From assembly GCA_963682175.1 (NCBI GenBank), contig OY821775.1, forward strand, positions 14,852,501 to 14,916,500: 64,000 nt of DNA, in the 5' to 3' direction. The stretch is from Triglochin maritima (taxonomy: Eukaryota; Streptophyta; Magnoliopsida; Alismatales; Juncaginaceae). The position numbers were made by a program, and so were the translations under genes. The notes below the pieces were generated by a model. It saw only the letters and a list, made by a program, of their open reading frames with translations. It made no database searches and was not told the origin of the DNA. Shown piece after piece: positions 23,279-35,973 of the stretch; the first letter of the stretch is position 1, and every line of letters starts with the position of its first letter.

Positions 23279-26200
23279 GGATGCTTCTTAGATGAAAACT
23301 GAGTGTGCAATCTAGACATGTATATATGAATCTCCTCACGACTACTATAAATGAAAAGTCAACATAGGCATGGGAGTCCCTCAGTAAATTCATGGTCAAT
23401 TCACCCCTGACTGAGTAAAGTATCTTGGGGTCCATCTCCCTCGTCGGCGAAACCTTTTGCCTGAGACACCTTATTCAGTACAACACAAAATTACTGCAGT
23501 CGTTGCTCCCTGGCATTTGTCGTTGGCACGTTTCCCTCAGGTATCACACTGGTCAGTCCACCTTAAGTCGGTTCCTCCAGTATTCACCCACGTCTTTGGC
23601 CGAGCATTCATGTACTTCTACCGTACTGTCGGGACCCTCATCTGGAACTAGCTCTCTAGAACAACTGTTCAAATGCAGGATCTCCTCGGATGGACCGATA
23701 ACAACCACCATAGTCCAATGTTCGGTCGTAGCATTGGTTGTGCGATGATGGTCCTTCCTGGATCCACGCCTTGTAGTCGAGGGGTGACCCACTCTTCAAT
23801 GGTCTGGCCTTGGCCATTCACAATGCTCTCCAAACATAAGCTTGAAATACAAAGTACCTCTTGGGGGTAGTTTTCTATTTTTTGGCGCTCTTCCAGTACA
23901 GAAAGCATATTGTCGATCATCTCGTTGGTCATATCCATCCCCTTCGTGATGAGCTCCTTCAGGTCGGAACGTGTGAACTACCCAAATCACCTCACCAGAT
24001 CACCTCTTTAGCATTGTGGGTGGCTGCGGTCAATTTCAATAGTGTGTTCACCTCATTAGTGTTCAACGTGGCCAATGGATCCATGTCTATGTCTGGCCTT
24101 ATCTCTCGCGAGCGATGAGCCAACCTGAATTCATCCTCTACCCTCTTCCTCTTTTTGTTTAGGCTCCTCTCGAGCGCTCTGTCTTTCCTCTTCCGCTCCT
24201 CTTCCTTCTTCTTCTTGTCATTCTCTTCATCTTCTTCTCTCTTGCGCTCCCTGGAGGTCATCCCCCCACTTTGCTCTCCTGGCCTTCTCCTTTTCGTCCT
24301 GTTTTTTGATTTTCTCCTCTTTCTTTCTGTCTCCCTCATCATGTGTTTCTCTGCCTCCTTCTTCTTTTTCTTCTTATCCTCCTCCTTTTTCCTTCTTTCT
24401 TCCTCCCTCTTCTCCTCCTCTCTCCTCTTCTCTTCTCGCTCCCTCTCTTTTTCCTTCTCCTCCATTCTCCTCTTCTCTTCTCTCTCCCTCTCTTTTTCTT
24501 TCTCTTCCTATCTTCTCTCTCCCTCTCTTTTTCCTTCTCCTCCTCCTCCTCCTCTCTCTTCTTCTCTTCTTCTCTTCTCTCACCCTCTTTCTTTCCATCT
24601 CTTCCTCCCTCCTCCTCTTCTCCTCTTCTTTCCTCTTCTCTCCTCTCTCCCTCTCTCTTTCCTTCTCTTCTTCCCTCCTATTCTTCTCCTCCTCTCTCAT
24701 CTTATCTTCTCTCTCCCTAACTTTTTGCTTCTCCTCCTCTCTCCTATTCTCTTCTATCTCCCTCTCTTTTTCGTTCTCCTCCTCCTCTCTCTTCTTCTCT
24801 TCTCTGACCCTCTCTCTTTCCTTCTCTTCTTCCCTCCTATTCTTCTCCTCATCTCTTCTTTTCTCTTCTCTCTCCCTCTATTTTTTCATGTCCTCCTCCT
24901 CTCTCTTCCTATCTTATCTGACCCTCTCTCTTTCCTTCTCTTCCTCCATCCTCTCATGCGTCTCTCTTTCCTTCTCTTCTTCGCTATCCCTATTCTTCTC
25001 CTCTCTTTCCTCTTCTTCTCTATCCCTACATTGTTGCCCATATCCTCGAAGATATGCAATCTCTTCCTTCAGCATCTCATTCTCCTCCTGATACTTCCTC
25101 AACTCTTCATTGAGCTTGTTAACCTCTTCAGTTGACTCCTTCAGGGTAACTTTGGCTTGCAGTCATTTCGTCTTCAGCCCAGCCAACTCCAACTCCTGAA
25201 GCAGTGGATCCTAAGGGATGTTGCAATCTCTCAAATGCACCCTTGGTTCGGTGCTTGTTGAAGGACAATCAGTCTCCATGTGTTGGGTTGACTCAATTTT
25301 TTTAGCCAGACCAATGAATTCATTCTCCTTCAGTGTAAGGATCGACGGTGCGCCAACTCGAATTCGTCGTCGTAAATTTTAGAGAGGTGATCCCGCATTC
25401 CTCCCATATCTTCAAGATGATCCGCTTTCCAAACATTCTAGACCACTGGTTCCACCTCGGACAGGCACCCATTTTTGGCTCACCCAAAATGAACTTCTCG
25501 CACAGCCATACCTAAGGACAAACACATAGGTTAAAAAGGACAATTTCATTACTTAAAAAGGACAAGAGAACATGTTAAAAAAGACAAACCAATACCTTAA
25601 AAATGACACTGAGGAATTTAAAAAGGACAAACCAACCTTACAAAAGAACAAGCAAACAGGTTAAATATGACAAACCAATACCTTTAAAAGGGCATTGAAT
25701 AATTTTAAAACGACAAAGCATTATCTTAAAAAGGACACCAAAGAATTTAAAAAGGACAAACCATTACCTTAAAAAGGACACCGAAGAATTTAAAAAGGAC
25801 AAACCATTACCTTAAAAAGGTCAAGCAAACAAGTTAAAAAGGACAAACCAATACCTTAAAAAGGGCACCAAAAATTTAAAAAGGACAATCATGCCCTTAA
25901 AAAGGACAAGCAAATGCTTACTTGTAGTATGACAACACACCCATCGACGTTCCCTTTCTTTGTAGCGGTGTTACCGGACGATCTCCTGTCCTGTAGGTCC
26001 CGACTGACTTTCTCCAGACCCATCACAAGGGCTTCGTGAACAGCCTCCGACAACGCGTACTTGTGTAACCATTTGAAGTCAGCCAAATGCTCCAGGAACC
26101 AAACTTTTGTTCGATTCGTGCCATCAAAAAACAAAAAATGGTGGAAGATGTAACAAATGAGGAGCTGGACGTACTCCTACTCATCCCCCAGATAACTGGT

Positions 26201-26679
26201 AGCCAACATCTGAGCACACAGTTGGGCGTTGATATGTTTGTCCCCCGCTCGGATTGTGACGTCTTTTGGCTGCATGCGTATTGTCTTGCCACGGAGTCTG
26301 AGGCCCAAAAGTAGGGCAACGTTTTCGGCAGTAAAGTGTACTACCCCATAGCCGATCCTCAACCCAACCTCCTTCGCGTCATAGTGTTCCACAAACCAGT
26401 CGATAATGTCATTATCGACCGGAACGTTAGCGAGGTCTAGGAAGTGACCGAGGGGGGTCCCTCAGAAAACGTCATTCTCAGCGTCCTTCATCTTTCCCAA
26501 CACCTTCTCTATTGGTGTCCAGGCACATTTGGAGGGCCGGAAGTAGTTTGTAGATGCCTAAAAGGACACAAAAAAATAACTTCAGCTTGTTCTTAGTATC
26601 AAAATCAGGTGCGGTTGTTAAAACGACAAACCTGATGCACCACCACATTGCTAGAAGAAGCAACACGCGGAGAATCCAT
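23250..26679 (-). pseudogene. ULP1-like (C48) protease gene with N-terminal MULE-ULP domain, element A
   Basis: Minus-strand exons parallel the element B gene: exon 1 26632-26679 (MDSPRVAS...VHQ), a short intron, exon 2 from about 26562 down to 25923 (VGLRIGYGVVHFTAENVALL), a minisatellite intron, then a Glu/Arg-rich coiled-coil stretch (25100-24150) and the protease. The protease keeps His in EHWTMVVV and Cys in SNDC, but the Asp position 17 residues after His is Asn (LHLNSC), as in element B. After the Cys the usual GVF is disrupted and a stop follows; other stops and shifts occur. ULP proteases cut SUMO or similar proteins from targets; transposon versions have no proven substrate. Confidence 0.75.
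25506..25922 (-). repeat. Minisatellite in ULP intron 2, element A
   Basis: Units of about 21 bp, 'accttaaaaaggacaaacc' on the plus strand, lie between donor (minus 'caa|gtaagc', about 25922) and acceptor (minus 'ccttag', about 25506). It occupies the same intron as 31440-31700 in element B. Confidence 0.85.
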
Positions 26680-26965
26680 TTCATCGGCGGGGGAGGGTGG
26701 AAGAAAACGGCGTGATCAAAAGGAAAGAGAAAACTCAGGGAGAAAGGTATGCGGTTTTCTTATGCTCCTCGGTTTCTGAACAGACGCCAGTTTGGTGTCT
26801 TTTCGCGGTCTTATCTCTGCGGCGGAAGAGAAACCGTCGCACGCAAGAAATCGGCATTTTTTGATTTTTGGAAAAAAAATGCGTGTTGTCAGGGAATGAC
26901 CTGGACTGCTGACTGGATGGCACGTAGGCAGCGTCCCTGACGCCCGTGTCCGTATATAACAACCC

Positions 26966-27546
26966 ATAATTTTATTATTATCAACGTAAATGGGGAACTT
27001 ATTTCGTTGACTATGGTTTGGATTGTTGTGTTGAAAATCAGAATTATATTAAGGAACTTTACCATCAAGGAAACGGAGGGAATCTTGGCCCGTTTTTTAA
27101 TTGAAAAATTAAAGGAAAATGTGTAAACAAAAATAAAGAGTAACTAGAAATATAACTATAAAACAAAAATATCAAAAACATAGAACAAACACATCTATAA
27201 AACAAATAAATGTATATATAATATATTTGGATTATGTCCCTTGGTAAGGTAATCCAATTGCCTTATGGGAGGTGTAATAGTTTATCTTTCCTCTGTAATT
27301 GGATACACAAAGAAGAAAACAATACCAGAATCGTAAGATTTGACTTTGCTTCGTATATGAAATGTATTTACATTCCACAATTTTTGGATGCAACTTGGAC
27401 TCGTTTCCGATGACCACTTTGTTTGCAGCATCTTCAAAGAAGGTTCGTTATTTTGGATTTTTGAAGTAATGTAAATGTAAACAACAACTTGTACAGCAAA
27501 CCAGCATGAGATTTTGGTGGATTCATCACGGAGAAAAGTAAAAATT
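26966..27546. other. Spacer without recognised features
   Basis: AT-rich DNA with many stops in all frames. I see no gene, RNA or repeat boundary. Confidence 0.4.
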
Positions 27547-27820
27547 GTTAGGAAATTAATTCAAAGGGAATTATATGTTTAAGAAATAATTGGAGAAGAA
27601 GAAAAAATGTGTTTTTTTCTTTATTAGTTAGATATGGGGAATATTATTCCATCAGTTAGGGAATTGATTATAGTATGTTTTATTCTATAAATAAGATGTT
27701 TGTCACGTGGAAAAAAAACAACCGATAAAAATAATATGAGAAAAATGAGTTAATTAAATAGTTTCTCTTGTGTGACTCCTGTATGCTGGGTGGAAACAAA
27801 GTTTGGCCACGTTAATCTTG
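27547..27820 (+). repeat. Ty1/copia-like LTR copy
   Basis: It starts tgttaggaaattaattcaaa and includes 'ttagttagatatggggaata' and a 'ctataaataagatg' TATA-type box. It matches 50571-50831 over most of its length, so both are LTRs of one family. No coding part adjoins it here, so it may be a solo or truncated LTR. The right edge is approximate. Confidence 0.65.
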
Positions 27821-27824
27821 TAAC

Positions 27825-29860
27825 ACCCACAAAACAACGGAGATTTAAAAACTTTTAAACATACAATTAACACAAGGATATTACAGAAAACACAGAATAT
27901 CATGTGCACCAATATATATATTTTATATATCTGAATGTTTCAAAAGCGGGATTACATCAAAATGCTATATAAAATAGATGTACAAGTAATCACTACAACC
28001 TCCAAAATGGGGAATAAGCATGATCTGGCCCCAGATGTGCTCCTCCGCAGTCACCACCTCCTAACGTCGCTCACGGCCTGAAATGCAAACATAAAACTAT
28101 GTCTGAGTTTCCCATAATGAAACCCCGTATGCCAAACCCCTATCACATATAAGAACTAGACAACAACTATCATGACATAATACAAATGCAACATACATCA
28201 TCGTCGATACTGGGCACCAGTGATCTCTCTCCCAACCACAGCAGACACGAACAACAACGGGGCTCTAGGGTCCTCTCACCCATCCCCCACAACTCACGTG
28301 CACCACAAGCCCCACTGCCAAAACATAGTCGGCCAACAAACCACGTCCACACTAGGCACCACTACCGAAAAATCGTCGGCCAACAGACCCCGCCTCTCAA
28401 GGACAGTCACTCCCTAAAAGAGCCACAACACGCTCCGTAGAGCCACCACCCACCATTGGTTGCTATCAGGCCGGCCTATCCTTTCCGTTGCCCCAGAAGG
28501 GCCAGTGAACATGTTGCCTTCAAAGCCGATCACATACTATAAAACACAAGACAGAGCAACAACGATCGACCGAACCAAACGTACCGGTCGACCAGCTACC
28601 TCAAGAAACCAGCATGGTTCAACCGTCACCTACCCGGTCGAACGAAATCCAACATTCAACGGTCGAACCAAAATTCATGGGCGGTAGACCGTTTGGATGG
28701 TCAACTCCCAAGTTCAACTAACAAAACGACGAATCGGTCGAACAGATGGTCACAAGCGGTCGACCGTTTTGAAGGTCTACGCCCCAAATAATATTAATAA
28801 TAAACATCTTAACGGTCCAACGGCAAAGGGGACCTGGTCGACCGAAAACAGGGATTTCCAACGTTTCTTCTCAAGTCCACAACCGGTCGAACAAAGCACG
28901 AACCGGTCGAACAGACTTTAAGATAACTAAAGTTACTGGTCGGACCATAGTCAAGAGAGGTCGACCGTTTAGATGGTCCACGCTCTGTCCAGACTAGTCC
29001 ACAAAGTAACGGTCAAACAATCATATAGGCGGTCGACCGTTTAGAAAGTCTAGGCCCTAACCGACTCGCACCAAAATCCTTGCTTCTTTGACAAATAAAT
29101 GAGTGGAACAACACTCTCTAAACTTGAGCACACTTGAGTAGAATATGATTTAAGATTAAAGTGTGGAAGATTTGAGGCTTGGAGTGTTTGGAGCTTTCTC
29201 TCTAATGTAGGAGACAAATTGTAGTGGGAGAGTTTTTGTGAAAATGTGTTTTACAACTCTATTTATAAGCTTCAAATGTGTTATAACCGTTGGGGATAAA
29301 TTAGGTAAGGGTTGTGTAAGATACACAAAACAGAAACCTGCAGGACCCAATTCAGAACAAGTTCAGTCGACCGAATCGGGTAGAACGGTCGACCGGTTGG
29401 CAATTTTGAACAATGTTCGGTCGACCGATAAGGGAACGGTCGAACGAAACAGGCTATAACTTAGGTACACTTAAGTTAACGGTCAAACACCGAGTAGGAT
29501 TCGGTCGACCGTAGACTTCCAGACTCTACGGGGTTGACAAAAATGATCAAGTTCGTTCGATCGAAACAAGGTCCACGGTCGACCGGAAACTTCCAGGCGG
29601 TTTGGGTTTGTCGAGACATTTATGTTCGGTCGACCGAAACAGGTCCATGGTCGATCGATAGGCAATTGTATTTTGGGGTATTGGTGAATAATTAGAATAC
29701 GACCGTTGGTATAATACGACAAGCCTGAGGATAAGAAAAATGTTGTTACACGGTTGACCGAAAAGGTCGGAACGGTCGACTGATCGGGTAGTAAAATTCA
29801 ATCCAAGTTAAAAGAAACAGACGGTCGACCGACGGTCTGAATGGTTGACCGAATTGACTC
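27825..29860 (-). repeat. Large LTR-like repeat with CGGTCGACCG clusters (reverse copy)
   Basis: The left end (tgtaacaccc) and 27990-28180 match the reverse complement of 9470-9801. Two clusters of GGTCGACCG palindromes lie at 28560-29050 and 29365-29840, either side of a minus-strand TATA-like ttataaatagag near 29265. The region also has 'aggtacacttaagttaacgg' (29465), similar to 5712-5730 and 8357-8372. Without coding sequence it fits a long LTR; the right boundary is approximate. Confidence 0.55.
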
Positions 29861-30370
29861 TGGCAGATTTAATTAGTGAATTACGGTCTAAGTTTCGATG
29901 ATCTATTGAAGTCTAATTGATGTGAAATTTTGTGTGTGGCTTCAATAGGGAACCTAGTGTGTATGTGAGTTGTTTTTAGCTCAAGTATGCTCAATTACAC
30001 AATGTTCCTAAGACTCAACAGAAAACAAGATTACATGTCTTCAATATAGCTTTAATACATGTCTTGACTTGATTTCCTTTCTTTCTTGAGTCTTTATCAC
30101 CTGTAGAAGTTAGCACAATACAATATATATGCAATGCATAGTGTGTGCTACTCTACATTACTTACAATTAAGATTAGGTTGATTAAATCATCAAAACATA
30201 GATTAATGCCAAAAAAGCCAACATGTAGTACCGAACCAGAACCGAACTGGGGTAAAACGAATATAAGTTGGATCTGGATATTCAATTTCAGAACCGACCC
30301 GGTTCCGGTTCAGTTCTGATTCTGGCCACTAGAATTGGATCCGGATCCGATACATTATTATAAGGGTCCT
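29861..30370. other. Spacer without recognised genes
   Basis: AT-rich to about 30200. From 30220 to 30350 there are a few GGTTCCGG/GAACCGG phrases that recall a degraded hAT-type MITE, but no ends were found. Confidence 0.35.
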
Positions 30371-30669
30371 TATACACGGCCGCGCGCGTCCAGGACGCGG
30401 CTTACGTGGCATCTTGTCAGCTGTCCAGTCAGCCAAAAGTAAAGCGCGCGTTTTTTCGAAAAATGGAAAAACACCTGTGGCTTTCGTGCGATGGTTCCCT
30501 CTCTGACGTATCGATAAGACCGGGAAGGGACATCAGACGCGCCTGTTCACATCCCGAGTTGCGAAAGAAAACCAAAAACGTTTCTGATCTTTCTCACATT
30601 CCCTTTCTCAACTTTTCTCCGATTCATCACCCCAGTTCTTTTTCGTAACCCTAGATATCCGTCGACGAC

Positions 30670-33600
30670 ATGGATTCTCCACTTCAAGCTTCTCTTTCGG
30701 GGGTTGTGGTGCACCAGGTTTGTCGTTTTTATCGTAACATTGAATTGCGATACTATAAAAAGAAATGTTCTCATACGGTTGGTGTCTTCTTAGGCTTCTA
30801 CACATTACTTCCAGCCCTCCAAATGTTCGTGGACCCCAATAGAGAAGGTCTTTGGGAAGTTGAGGTACGCAGAGAAAGATGCCTTCCGGGCTACCCCCTT
30901 TGGTCACTTCATCACCCTCTTCAACGTTCCTGTCGATAATGACATTATCGACTGGTTCGTGGAACACTATGACCCCGAGGAGGTGGGGTTGAGGATCGGC
31001 TCTGGGGTAGTACACTTCACCGCCGAAGACGTTGCCCTAATTTTGGGGCTCATATTACATGGGAAGGCTGTCAGAATGCATCTGAAGGAAGTTGCAACCC
31101 GACAGGGGGAGATTATGAACAACACCCAACTATTTGCCCAGATGATGGCTACGAGATATTTGGTTGATGAGGAGGAGGAGTACGTCCGGCTACTCATTTG
31201 TTACATCTTTAGCCATTTTTTGTTCTGCAATGGCACCCATCGAACCAAAATTTGGTTCCTCGACCACTTAGCCGACTTGACTAGGCTACACAAGTACGCG
31301 TGGGCCGAGGCTGTTCACGAGGCACTTGTGACGGGCCTGGAGAAGGCAAACCGGGATCTACGCGCTAGGAGATCTACCGGTTCTTCTATTTTAAGAAGGG
31401 GATACGTCGAGGGGTGTGTTGCTGTACTACAGGTAATGGTTCTTCCCTATTTAAGTTGTTGTTTGTCCTTTTTAAGTTATTCTTCTTCCTTTTTAAGTTA
31501 TGCTTCTTCCTTTTTATGTTATACTTGTTCCTTTTTAAGTTTGGTTTGTTCCTTTTTATGTTATACTTGTTCCTTATTCAGTTATGCTTCTTCCTTTTTA
31601 TGTTATACTTGTTCTTTTTTAAGTTTGGTTTGTTCCTTTTTAAGTTATGCTTCTTCCTTTTTATGTTATACTTGTTCCTTTTTATATTATTGTTTTTGAA
31701 TTAATCGGTATCTCCTTCTTAGGTATGGTTGTGCGAGAAGTTCAACCTGGCAGAGCCTAAAATGGGAGGCCATCCTAGGTGGAATCGTTGGTCGAGCATG
31801 TTTGGAAAACAGCTCATCCTGAAGAAATGGGAGGAAAGGGGCATCACCCTTTAGAAAATTTACGAGGGCGACTTCAATCAGACTCAGCCGATGACCCTGA
31901 CGCAGAAAGAGAGGGAAATCATTGGTCTGGCTGAAAAAACTCAGCCAACCCTACGAACCAATAGTGATTGCCAGTCAACAAACACCGAACCAAGGCTGCA
32001 ATTGAGGGACTGCAGCATCCCTCGGGACCCACTACGGGAAGAATTGGAGTTTGAATGTTGGAAGACAAAATGACTTCAAGCAGAAGTTGCCCTGAATCAG
32101 GCAAATGAAGAGGTTAAGAGGCTGAATGAGGAACTTAGGAAGTCCCGGGAGGAAAATGAGACCCTAAGGGAAGAGATTGCATCTCTTCGAGGATATTGTA
32201 TAGAAGGTGGACAGGAAGGGAGAGAGGATGAAAGGAGGGATGAAGAGCAGGAAAGAGAGGAGGAGAATAGGAGGGAAAGAGAGAATGAGATTGAGAGGGA
32301 AAGAAAAAGAGAAAAAGAAGAGAGCAGGAGAGAGGAGAAAAAGAGAGAGGAGAGGGAAAGAGAAGAGAAGAGGAAAGAGGAGGAAAAAGAGAAAGAAAGG
32401 GAGAGAGAAAGATAAGAGAAGAGGAAAGAGGAGGAAAAAAGAGGGAGAGAGAACAGAAGAGGCAAGAGGAGAGAAAAGGAAAGAGGAGAGGGAAAGAGAA
32501 GAGAAGAGGAAAGAGGAGGAAAAACATAGGGAGAGAGAACAGAAGAGAATAGAGGAGGAGAAAAGGAGAGAGGAGAGGGAAAGAGAAGAGAAGAGAAAAG
32601 AGGAGGAAAAACAGAGGGAGAGAGAACAGAAGAGAATAGAGGAGGAGAAAAGGAGAGAGGACATGGAAAGAGAAGAGAAGAGGAAAGAGGAGGAAAAAAG
32701 AGGGAGAGAGAACAGAAGAGAATAGAAGAGGAAAAGAGGAGGGAGGAAGAGGAAAGAGAGAGGAAAGAAGACGAGAAGAGAGATAGGGAGAGAAGAGAGA
32801 AGAGGAAAGCCGATGATAAAAGGAGGGAGGCCGAAGCTTCAAAGAAGAGGTTGAGGGAAGAGGTAGAAAGAAAGAGGGTAGAGGAGGAAAATGAGAAAGA
32901 GAAGGAGAGGGAGAAAGAAGAGAAACGAATAGAGGAGAGAAGAGAGGGGGATAAGCAGAAGGAGAAAAATGAGGATGAGGGAAAGGAAAAACCCATGAAG
33001 GCAGACTGGGGGGCCAAAGGATCACGCTCAACGACTAAAAAACAAGAAGATGAGGTGAAAGAAAGAAAGAAAAAAGAAGAAGAGCGGAAAAGGGGAGAAA
33101 GAAGGCTCCAGAGGAGCATGAACAAAAAAAGAAAGCGGGATGGGAATGATGATTTCAAGTTGGCTCATCACGGGAGAGAGAGTAGGTCAGACGTTGACAT
33201 GGATGCATTGGCCACGTTGAGCCCCGATGAGCTGAACATTGCACTGAAGGTGACCGCACCTACACATAACCAAAGGGAGGTGATCTGGAGAGGTGATTCC
33301 TATTTCTTCACACGTTCAGACCTCAAGGAGCTAATGACGAAGGGGATGGATTTGACCAACGAGGCGATCGAAAGTATGCTTTGTGTACTTGAAGAGCGCC
33401 AAAAAACAGAAAACTACCCCCAAGAGGTAATTTGTATTCCAAGCTTCTATTCGGAAAGAATTATTATCGATCAAGGGAATACCATGATTGAAGAGTGGCT
33501 GACGCCCAAACTACAAGGCCATGAACCGGGAAGCATCGTCATTGCACAACCATTGCTGCTGTCAGAACACTGGACCCTTGTAGTTGTTAATGGCTTAGAC

Positions 33601-33939
33601 AAGGAGATCCTGCATTACAACAGTTGCTCTAGGGAGCTGGTCCCAGATGAGGATCCTGACAATGCGGTAGGGGTACACGAATGTTCGGCCAAATATGTGG
33701 GTGAATTCTGGAGAAACTGTCTTAAGGTGAACTGGTCAGTGAGATACCTGAGGGAAACGTGTCAAAGACAAATGTCGGGAAGCAACGACTGCGGTGTTTT
33801 TCTATACAACTGGATCAAATGTCTCATGCGAAAGGTCAACGCAACGGAAACGAAAAACCCCAAGACACTTCACTCCATCAGGGGTGAAATGACCATTACT
33901 TTATTGAGGGACTCCCGCTGCTGTGTCGAATTGAAGTAG
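30670..33939 (+). pseudogene. ULP1-like (C48) protease gene with MULE-ULP N-domain, element B
   Basis: Exon 1 is 30670-30717 (MDSPLQAS...), intron to 30793, exon 2 30794-31432 (STHYFQPSKCSWTPIEKV, VGLRIGSGVVHFTAEDVALI), intron with minisatellite to 31722, exon 3 to the TAG at 33937. Splice phases are all 0. Exon 3 holds a leucine-rich coiled coil (32080-32190), a long Glu/Arg/Lys tract (32200-33000), then the protease: His 33568-33570 in EHWTLVVV, Asn 33619-33621 exactly 17 residues later where Ulp1 has Asp, Gln 33769-33771, Cys 33790-33792 in SNDCGVFLYNW. In-frame stops at 31852, 32071 and 32413 and a frame change in the purine tract break it; the last 362 codons are open. Substrate unknown; SUMO-type cleavage is inferred from the family only. 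Confidence 0.8.
31440..31700 (+). repeat. Minisatellite in ULP intron 2, element B
   Basis: About 12 units of exactly or nearly 21 bp (ttcctttttaagttatgcttc and variants) sit inside the intron bounded by 'cag|gtaatgg' (31433) and 'cttag' (31722). Variant units alternate in a repeated order. Because 21 is a multiple of 3, the array stays open in several frames and makes spurious ORFs. Confidence 0.9.
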
Positions 33940-34009
33940 TGATTTGTAAATTAACAAATACATTTTATCGTTGTTGTAATTAAAATTTTTGCATACTCCA
34001 AAGTAATAG

Positions 34010-35350
34010 CTCCAACATTTAAGGTAGAACTTCACACTTAAAAAGGTACTACTCAGGATTAAAAAGGACTACACTTAAAAAGGTTCGACTCACATTTTAA
34101 AGGGAACAAGCAACTCTTAAAAAGGAACCAACTGCAGTTAAAAAGGTACAAGCAATTCATAAAAAGGAACAGACATCACTTAAAAAGGAAAACTCCCAGT
34201 TAAAAAGGAGAACCGCCAACTTTAAAAGGAACAAAAAACACTAAAAAGGAAAACTTCACACTTAAAAAGGTAGAACTCAGAATTAAAAAGGATTCCCGCA
34301 AACTTAAAAAGTAACAGACTACACTAAAAAAGGTTCGACTCAAAGTTAAAAAGGAGAACCGCAAACATAGAAAGGAACAGAAAACACTAAAAAGGAAAAC
34401 TTCACTCTTAAAAAGGTACACTCACTTAAAAAGGAACAGACTACACTTAATAAGGTACAACGCTAATTTAAAAAGGAGAACCACAAACATAAAAAGGAAC
34501 AAGCAATTATTAAAAAGAAACCAACTGCACTTAAAAAGGTACAACTCACAGTTAAAAAGGAGAACCGTAAACTTAAAAAGGAACAAATAACACAAGAAAG
34601 GAAAACTTCACACTTAAAAAAGTAAACTCACTTAAAAAAGAACAGACTACAATTAAAAAGGTACAACTCACAGTTAAAAAGGAGAACCACTCACTTAAAA
34701 AGGTACAAGCAATTCATAAAAAGGAACAGACATCACTTAAAAAAGTACAACTCACAGTTAAAAATGAGAACCGCTCACTTAAAAAGGTACAAGCAATTCA
34801 TAAAAAGGAACAACTCACAGTTAAAAAGGAGAACCGCAAACTTAAAAAGGAACAAAAACACTAAAAAGGAAAACTTCACACTTAAAAAGGTACAACGCTC
34901 ATTTAAAAAGGAGAACCGCAAACATAAAAAGGAACAAGCAATTATTAAAAAAGAACCAACTGCACCTAAAAAGGTACAACTCACAGTTAAAAAGGAGAAC
35001 CGCAAACTTAAAAAGGAACAAAAAACACTAGAAAGGAAAACTTCACACTTAAAAAAGTAAACTCACTTAAAAAGGAACATACTACAATTAAAAAGGTACA
35101 ACTCACAGTTAAAAAGGAGAACCGCAAACTTAAAAAGGAACAAAAAACACTAGAAAGGAAAACTTCTCACTATAAAAGGTACACTCAGTTAAAAAGGAAC
35201 ATACTCACACTTAAAAAGGAGAACCACAAACATAAAAAGGAACAATCAATTATTAAAAAGGAGAACTGCAAGCTTAAAAAGGAACAACTACACTAAAAAG
35301 GAAAACTTCACACTTTAAAAGCTACAACTCACAATTAGAAGGGAACAACT
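34010..35350 (-). repeat. Minisatellite between the converging genes, element B
   Basis: About 60 units of roughly 21 bp with plus-strand core TTAAAAAGGA fill the space between the ULP stop and the transposase stop. Units come in a repeated order of variants (gaaccgcaaac, aacaaaaaacac, aaacttcacac, tacaactcacag before each core), so this is a higher-order repeat. A 98-codon Lys-rich frame at 34764-35060 is an effect of the 21-bp period. Confidence 0.9.
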
Positions 35351-35973
35351 TTACACTTAAGAATAAATTGTTGTCTTACAATTGTGTGCAAAATTCAAAG
35401 ACCGAGCATTGGTACATAATTAAGGAGCAAGTTGGTCGTAATACAGCTTCATGTCCCAATCATCAAAATCTGGATCCCCTGGTCTAGGTGCGACCTGATG
35501 CATAGGTGATTTGCCCTTCCTTCGATACTTGCTCTTTTCTACTGTGAGACCCTTTTTTTGGCTGCTTTGAAGAATTTTCTCGGCTAAGGAAACCCGACGT
35601 CTAGTAGGCGGTCTTCCTGGACGGGTTACTTTGTCTGGATTGCGCAAAGAGGTACCGCCGGGCACAACTTCATCAACTATGGGAGGGGCGTGGGGAATGT
35701 TAATACGAGACCTGAGTCACTCCATACACTTCACGGCCTTAAGATTCCTTTCATGAGAAATGAATGCTTCCTGTGCAATCCAAAGAGCGTGACCCATTAT
35801 GTCGGCGTGACGACTCAGCGCATCCTTCTCCAATACGCCATCGTCTTGGTACATCTTGTCTCCATAGCTCCGACGAATATCCTTCCACCATCAATCTGTG
35901 ATGTAAGACGGCGGGAGTAATGTATTAGGATCTAGCCGTGCAAATACGACCAGGAGGTGGCAGCAAAGAATAC

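Larger units (their letters stand above)
19975..26965 (+). mobile_element. Mutator-like element A with transposase and ULP-like gene
   Basis: A FAR1-type transposase (plus) and a ULP-like protease gene (minus) point at each other. The layout is the same as in element B (30371-47112), which is inverted in the window. The transposase-side end (about 19980-20035: 'gacgctgctgacctggac') matches element B's right end; the ULP-side end (about 26885-26960) matches element B's left end ('ggacgctgcctacgtgcc' versus 'ggacgcggcttacgtggc'). Ends and target duplication could not be fixed exactly. The combination corresponds to the Kaonashi (KI) group of Mutator-like elements known to carry ULP-like genes. 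Both genes are damaged. Confidence 0.7.

Noticed and set aside
24155..25135. Plus-strand ORF of 326 codons, Ser/Leu/Phe-rich, membrane-protein-like
   Set aside because: It is the antisense of the Glu/Arg-rich tract of the ULP gene; composition follows from the pyrimidine-only strand.
32097..33158. Minus-strand ORF of 353 codons, Ser/Leu-rich
   Set aside because: Antisense of the purine tract in the element B ULP gene, as above.
34764..35060. Lys-rich heptad-repeat ORF, possible coiled-coil protein
   Set aside because: Same 21-bp period effect in the intergenic array; the frame is lost where unit length varies.
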